A stretch of DNA of 43,476 nucleotides from Akkermansiaceae bacterium UBA5689 (GTDB lineage Bacteria; Verrucomicrobiota; Verrucomicrobiia; Verrucomicrobiales; Akkermansiaceae), in NCBI GenBank assembly GCA_002420305.1, contig DIHT01000066.1, positions 1-43,476 on the forward strand. Reading direction: 5' to 3'. The position numbers and the translations under genes are program-made. Positions within the stretch are counted from its first letter, which is position 1, and each line of letters starts with the position of its first letter. Below are positions 39,743 through 43,476 of the stretch, in pieces. The notes below the pieces were generated by a model. That model saw only the letters and a program-made list of their open reading frames with translations, did not search any database and was not told where the DNA came from.

Positions 39743-41161
39743 TTACTTGCCCCGGAAGTCATAGCAAATGATGCGAGGAGGGACCTGGGTAAGCAAGTCG
39801 TGTTCGTTCTGGGAGACGTAAAGAAGCCCGTTGTGCAGGGTAGGGAGAGTCCAGCTGGAACGAGCAGCAAAGAGACGGACTCTCTGAACTGTTTCGGCGC
39901 CCTTCGGGCTGACCTTGAGTTCTGCGAGAACGCCGTCCTCCCCGAGGCAGAAGACCCGCTTATCCGCACGGAGAAGGCTTCCTCGGAAAAGTCCGTTGAT
40001 TCGCCCGCCTTCCCGCCACTGCATATCCTCTTCCCAGAGAATCTCTCCGGTAGTAGCATTGGCGCATTTGAACTGGGTGTCTGGGATATTGCGTCCCGCG
40101 AATCCGTAGAGATGTCCATCAATCTGTAGGGGCATCATCCAGTGCATCCCGAACCAGCGTTCTTTCCAGACGATCTTGGATTTGAGCCTCTTGTCGTATT
40201 CCAGGACCACACCACCGACGCCGTAACAATCTCCGAGATAAATTCTCCGGTCACTGAGGACAAGTGGGCTAGAGGCTAGAACAGACTCGTATTTGTCCGC
40301 TCTCCATGGGAAACGGTCGTAGACCTTACCCGACTTTACATCAATGACGAGTAGTCCCCCATGAGGGGGCCGGCTTTCCCCTGCTGCAGCGACTACGGCA
40401 CACTCTACTCCCTGCAGTGTTGTGATCGTGGGAGAGGCGTAGCTCGCGCCCCACTGGTCCTTTACTTCCCAGAGAGTGGACCCATCCGCGATAGAGAAGG
40501 CCGCGACGCACACGCCCTCACCGTTTTCAGCGCCTCGACCGCCCACGTTAAGAATAATCCGGTCCTTCCAGACAGGACTGGGGCTGGGGCCGTAGCCAAA
40601 GAAGTTGGTTGGGATATTATACTCCTTTCCGAGATCACGCTGCCACAGGATCGCTCCGGTCTCGAGGTCGAGGCAGTGGAACTGGCCAGTGACACCTGTG
40701 ACGTAGATGCGGCCCTTGTGAATCACTGGGCTTGATCGGGGCCCAGGGCTAAAGCCGTAACGATCGGAGTAGGTAGCAGGATACTTGACCCTCCAGTGTC
40801 GCTTCCCTGTATCCGGGTCGAGGCAGTCAATGGCCTCCTGACCTGACCCTGTAAGGTTGCTATGATTCAGTCGGTGGAAATAGATCAATTTGCCCTCGGC
40901 GAACAGGGGGCTGGAGTAGCCTTCACCTGTTTCCAGTTCCCAGACCTTGCTGGGTCCCCCTTCGGGCCATCGGTCGAGAAGCTTGGTTTCCAGAGAGGTC
41001 GCGTTGTCCCGGATGCCAAGGAACCGGGGCCATTCCTCGACGACCGCGCCAGCAGGAAGGGGTTTTGGGTCCCCGTGGTAGGTTAATTTCAGGTCCTGGC
41101 TGGTGCCGGAGCCGGTCGCAGCGAAGAGCATGAGCGCGGCGGCTAGGGTGGTTCGATTCAT
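39743..41161 (-). CDS. Secreted PQQ-like beta-propeller protein
   Basis: The ATG at 41161 gives 472 residues with a signal peptide (MNRTTLAAALMLFAATGSGTSQ). The mature part has repeated blades with the PQQ-repeat core: YVTGVTGQFHCLDLETGAILWQRDL, ISVADGSTLWEVK-like and CANATTGEILWEEDM. An upstream ATG at 41215 would bury the signal peptide. PQQ-type propellers occur in quinoprotein dehydrogenases, in the BamB assembly factor and in many planctomycete and verrucomicrobial secreted proteins. This one lacks a recognisable PQQ-stacking Cys-Cys pair or haem motif, so it is more likely a binding or scaffold protein. It heads the minus-strand operon with the two dehydrogenases. Confidence 0.85.
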   Translation of the reverse strand: MNRTTLAAALMLFAATGSGTSQDLKLTYHGDPKPLPAGAVVEEWPRFLGIRDNATSLETKLLDRWPEGGPSKVWELETGEGYSSPLFAEGKLIYFHRLNHSNLTGSGQEAIDCLDPDTGKRHWRVKYPATYSDRYGFSPGPRSSPVIHKGRIYVTGVTGQFHCLDLETGAILWQRDLGKEYNIPTNFFGYGPSPSPVWKDRIILNVGGRGAENGEGVCVAAFSIADGSTLWEVKDQWGASYASPTITTLQGVECAVVAAAGESRPPHGGLLVIDVKSGKVYDRFPWRADKYESVLASSPLVLSDRRIYLGDCYGVGGVVLEYDKRLKSKIVWKERWFGMHWMMPLQIDGHLYGFAGRNIPDTQFKCANATTGEILWEEDMQWREGGRINGLFRGSLLRADKRVFCLGEDGVLAELKVSPKGAETVQRVRLFAARSSWTLPTLHNGLLYVSQNEHDLLTQVPPRIICYDFRGK

Positions 41162-41258
41162 GGGGTTTCTTTGCGGTGAAGGTTCCCATGTGGAAAATGC
41201 GACGTCCAGAATCAATGGGATAAGAGAGGGAAACTGATGTTTTAAGGTGAGGATTCTC

Positions 41259-41287
41259 TTGATTTTCCGGCGGCGCGCCCCTAAGCC
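41259..41287 (+). promoter_or_regulatory. Possible promoter for tRNA-Leu
   Basis: TTGATT and TAAGCC are separated by exactly 17 bases and followed by a GC-rich stretch, with the mature tRNA beginning 29 bases later. The -10 hexamer is a poor match. Confidence 0.3.
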
Positions 41288-41315
41288 TCCCGCCCATCAG
41301 GAAGATCTTCTTCAT

Positions 41316-41399
41316 GCTCGGGTGGCGGAATTGGTAGACGCGCTAGATTAAGGATCTAGTGGGGTAATACCCGTGGGGGTTCGAGTCCCCCCTCGAGCA
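41316..41399 (+). tRNA. tRNA-Leu, anticodon AAG
   Basis: An 84-base class II tRNA. The acceptor stem pairs GCTCGGG with CTCGAGC (one G-T pair) and the discriminator is A, as required for Leu. The D-stem is GCG/CGC, the anticodon stem CTAGA/TCTAG closes the seven-base loop TTAAGGA, the long variable arm pairs GGG with CCC, and the T-arm is GGGGG-TTCGAGT-CCCCC. With U33 preceding it, the anticodon is AAG (loop positions 3-5), reading CUU and, if A34 is deaminated to inosine, CUC and CUA. CCA is not encoded. Confidence 0.95.
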
Positions 41400-41463
41400 C
41401 GTTCCTTTAAGTTCGACCATTTGGCTGGTGGAGCGGCATAGGGTCTTCGATTGAGGAGGCGCA

Positions 41464-42963
41464 TCATTCGTTATTTCTAAGCCTCAGGTCTACCATCACA
41501 CCATCTGCGGGCTTGGTGGAAACTCCAGCGCTAGGACCGGTCTTACTATGAACGGCCTTAAACTTGAAGATTTTGACGAGAGCGCCCACAACGAGGCCAA
41601 CCTCGAGAAGTCCAAGGGATCTTCCGGGGCAAAAGCGTGGGCCGTGTCCAAATCCAAAATGAAGCATGCTTTTTGCCGAGAGGCCCCTCTCCTTGAGAGC
41701 ATCCCACCTTTCAGGCGCAAAGATATCTGCAGGATATCCTGTAACGTCCTCACCCCAGAACTCCTCACAACGATTTGAATGCCATACATCGAGTCTGATG
41801 TGAGTGCCCTTTGGTATCATCATCGTTCGCTTGTCTGATGTTTCGACCCAGGTGTCTGCTGTTGCTTTGCGTGGAAAGAAATAGAGAGCTGGCGTCAGAC
41901 GGAGTGTTTCTTCGAGAACGTGATTCAGGTTTGGAGCCTTGGTGAAGTCATCGGGATCGTAGACGTCCATGTCTTTGACCTCTTCGTAGATCTTGGTCTG
42001 CCATTCGGGGTGATGCGAGAGATGCGAGATTGCCCAACTCGCGAACGAAGTTGTTGCCTCCATCGCGCCGGCAAGGAAGACACGAATATTACTGCGCAGA
42101 GCTTCGTCGGGGGCTTCGGAGTGAAATTCGTTCCACAAGCCAAGGCCCTCGGCTCGCCCGGAAAGCGCAATGTCGGTCAGCTTCTCGAAATCGGCTTTGT
42201 AAATTTGCAGGATCTTCTCACCTCCAGACAGTTTCCTGGCGATTGCCTGAGCCTTGGGCGCTACCGTGTCCCGAATCATATGGTCGATCAGATAGACCAA
42301 GGCGGGGATGAAGCGGTCCCTCAACTCATCATAGGATGCCTTGCCGCCAAAAAAATTGTTCACCAGCATTTCAAGCATGACGACCTTAATTTCCGGGTCG
42401 AGCTCGACACGGGTAGACTCCTTTCCACTGGATTTCTGGGCAGTGCGCAGGGCTTCCAGCCGTTGCATCGCTGTTTTGCGGAACGTCTGTTCAAAGCCTT
42501 GGAACTTCTGTGGTTGAAAGAGGTTGGATCGGCTGAAGGGCTTTGCGACCATGCTTTTCTGGCGGCGCCAGATCGACCCGTTTGAATACAGTAGGGAGTC
42601 CTCACCCGTTGCGCGGGCAATTCCAGCGGTTGGGCTTGTGTCCCGATCGAATTGTCCCGGCTTGTCGCCCGTGTTGGCTTGGATCGCCTTTATGATTCCG
42701 GGGTCACGTGTCACTAGGACAGGCGGTAATCCACCCGCGTAAAGATCACGATTGTGTTTTCCCCAGCCGGCTTCTCTGTCAGCTTCTGAATAGAAGGCTT
42801 CAAAAATCTTGATGGGCTCCTTGTAGTTCCACGGGAGGGGTACTGGCATGGCGGGGCGCCCAGAGCCAAACAGGGATACTCGGCTTGGAGCGCAATCTCC
42901 TTCAAAAGGATTTACGCCCTTTAACTGCTGAAGAATTCTTCCGAGCCATGTCTGGGCTGTCAT
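41464..42963 (-). CDS. Cytochrome P450
   Basis: A 499-residue haem monooxygenase. The haem loop FGFGHGPRFCPGRSLG supplies the Cys445 ligand, the K helix has EETLR, the I helix reads FLAGAMEATTSFASW (oxygen-activating acidic-Thr pair ETT) and the C helix has IWRRQKSMVAKPFS. There is no transmembrane anchor, as usual for bacteria, so it needs separate ferredoxin and reductase, neither of which is encoded nearby. The first 75 residues, before LPPVLVTRDPGIIKAIQ, lie outside the easily recognised core. The substrate cannot be deduced; fatty acid, terpene or sterol-like compounds are all possible. It stands alone between the tRNA gene and a 351-base gap. Confidence 0.93.
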   Translation of the reverse strand: MTAQTWLGRILQQLKGVNPFEGDCAPSRVSLFGSGRPAMPVPLPWNYKEPIKIFEAFYSEADREAGWGKHNRDLYAGGLPPVLVTRDPGIIKAIQANTGDKPGQFDRDTSPTAGIARATGEDSLLYSNGSIWRRQKSMVAKPFSRSNLFQPQKFQGFEQTFRKTAMQRLEALRTAQKSSGKESTRVELDPEIKVVMLEMLVNNFFGGKASYDELRDRFIPALVYLIDHMIRDTVAPKAQAIARKLSGGEKILQIYKADFEKLTDIALSGRAEGLGLWNEFHSEAPDEALRSNIRVFLAGAMEATTSFASWAISHLSHHPEWQTKIYEEVKDMDVYDPDDFTKAPNLNHVLEETLRLTPALYFFPRKATADTWVETSDKRTMMIPKGTHIRLDVWHSNRCEEFWGEDVTGYPADIFAPERWDALKERGLSAKSMLHFGFGHGPRFCPGRSLGLLEVGLVVGALVKIFKFKAVHSKTGPSAGVSTKPADGVMVDLRLRNNE

Positions 42964-43314
42964 CTTAATGGGGCAAGAGACGTTTTGCTTTCGTCAGTGT
43001 TCGCACGTTGTTACCGGTGAACGTTCTGATAAGGTCATCTGCGCGCAAGTGTGTAAGTTTCAGGGATAGACTAAAGGAGGAACATGAGAACGGGCAGATG
43101 CAAGCCCCCTTCGTGATTCTTTTATGTTAGGCTGATCCTAATTCGCAGAGAGATTCGCATTTTGGGTAAACCTGACACCTTGCTCTCTCGGGATGACCTT
43201 GTGGGGCCTGAAGAGTGGGGGAGCGTGAATGTCGGGTATGTTCTGGGTTGGAACTTTTCGGTGCTTAATTATGGGTTGGCGCTTTTCGCTCGGGTGCTCT
43301 ATTCTCTTGAAATT
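42964..43314. other. Gap between P450 and the edge lipoprotein gene
   Basis: This 351-base gap lies between the minus-strand P450 and the plus-strand lipoprotein gene. One item stands out: a full Shine-Dalgarno sequence (AAAGGAGG, 43073-43080) followed at the ideal distance by ATG and an ORF of ten codons (43084-43116, MRTGRCKPPS). The frame of the edge lipoprotein gene is also open upstream for at least 48 codons, but that stretch does not look like a protein start. No terminator or tRNA is seen. Confidence 0.45.
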
Positions 43315-43476
43315 ATGAAGCCCTTTTCGAGTCTACTTATCTTGGCAACGCTCTTCTTTTTTGGCTGTGGAGAGAAAGAAAAAGGAGCCGCGGATCCCAA
43401 GATTCCCGCGAAGTCCGATGCGAGGCCTGTCGTCGTGCCCGAGCCAGCCCCTGAGCCCGAGCCAACCCCCGAGCCC
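43315..43476 (+). CDS. Glu-Pro-repeat lipoprotein, 5' part only (runs off the window)
   Basis: Fifty-four codons are present before the sequence ends. The protein starts MKPFSSLLILATLFFFGCGE, with a lipobox FFGC and a Cys at residue 18, followed by a charged segment (EKEKGAADPKIPAKSDARP) and a Glu-Pro linker (EPAPEPEPTPEP). The plan is the same as in the two lipoproteins at 2838-4014: short signal, GCGE/SCGE after cleavage, then EPEP repeats. It is probably a third, more distant family member. The C-terminal domain lies outside the window. The function is unknown. Confidence 0.75.
   Translation, partial: MKPFSSLLILATLFFFGCGEKEKGAADPKIPAKSDARPVVVPEPAPEPEPTPEP

Overview
This window is a chromosomal segment from a Gram-negative bacterium, most likely a member of the Verrucomicrobiota (Opitutae-like). 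I infer this from a complete colinear division and cell-wall (dcw) cluster containing a LysM-protein gene between murD and ftsW, a fused MurC-MurB protein, a MurE with the meso-diaminopimelate DNPR motif, lipoproteins with Glu-Pro repeats, and a divergent FtsZ. The species cannot be named from sequence alone. I see no phage, transposon, CRISPR or rRNA.

Layout. Positions 1-4740 hold small accessory and housekeeping genes: an RbsD/FucU-like lipoprotein, a stand-alone RNase III-like domain, pdxH, a secreted family-16 glycosidase, two near-identical Glu-Pro-rich lipoprotein genes made by a tandem duplication that also copied the 5' end of the neighbouring hpt gene, and hpt itself. Positions 4970-7771 are rpsO-pnp with a structured intergenic leader and a terminator after pnp. 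Positions 7837-9614 are a minus-strand group: a small conserved-looking protein, rsmB, and a previously unannotated 46-codon membrane or lipoprotein ORF. A secreted protein of unknown function follows at 9680-10528.

The core is 10874-30697: mraZ, rsmH, ftsL, ftsI, murE, murF, mraY, murD, a LysM protein, ftsW, murG, murC-murB, ddl, ftsQ, ftsA and ftsZ, all on the plus strand with many start/stop overlaps. Together they make UDP-MurNAc-pentapeptide and lipid II and build the FtsZ ring and septal peptidoglycan synthase. Two leaders inside it look structured: one before rsmH, and one before ddl, where a hairpin lies between a strong Shine-Dalgarno sequence and the start codon.

After the cluster come a carboxynorspermidine synthase-like gene, typA, a methionine synthase split into two overlapping genes, a three-gene operon (secreted beta-propeller protein, zinc alcohol dehydrogenase, SDR oxidoreductase with Arg in place of the catalytic Lys), a tRNA-Leu whose anticodon reads AAG, a cytochrome P450, and the start of a third Glu-Pro-rich lipoprotein that runs off the right edge.

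The observations most worth checking are the hairpin-bridged ddl start, the rsmH leader, the altered FtsZ T7 loop, the tRNA-Leu(AAG), the split MetH, the SDR YxxxR site, and the lipoprotein/hpt duplication.
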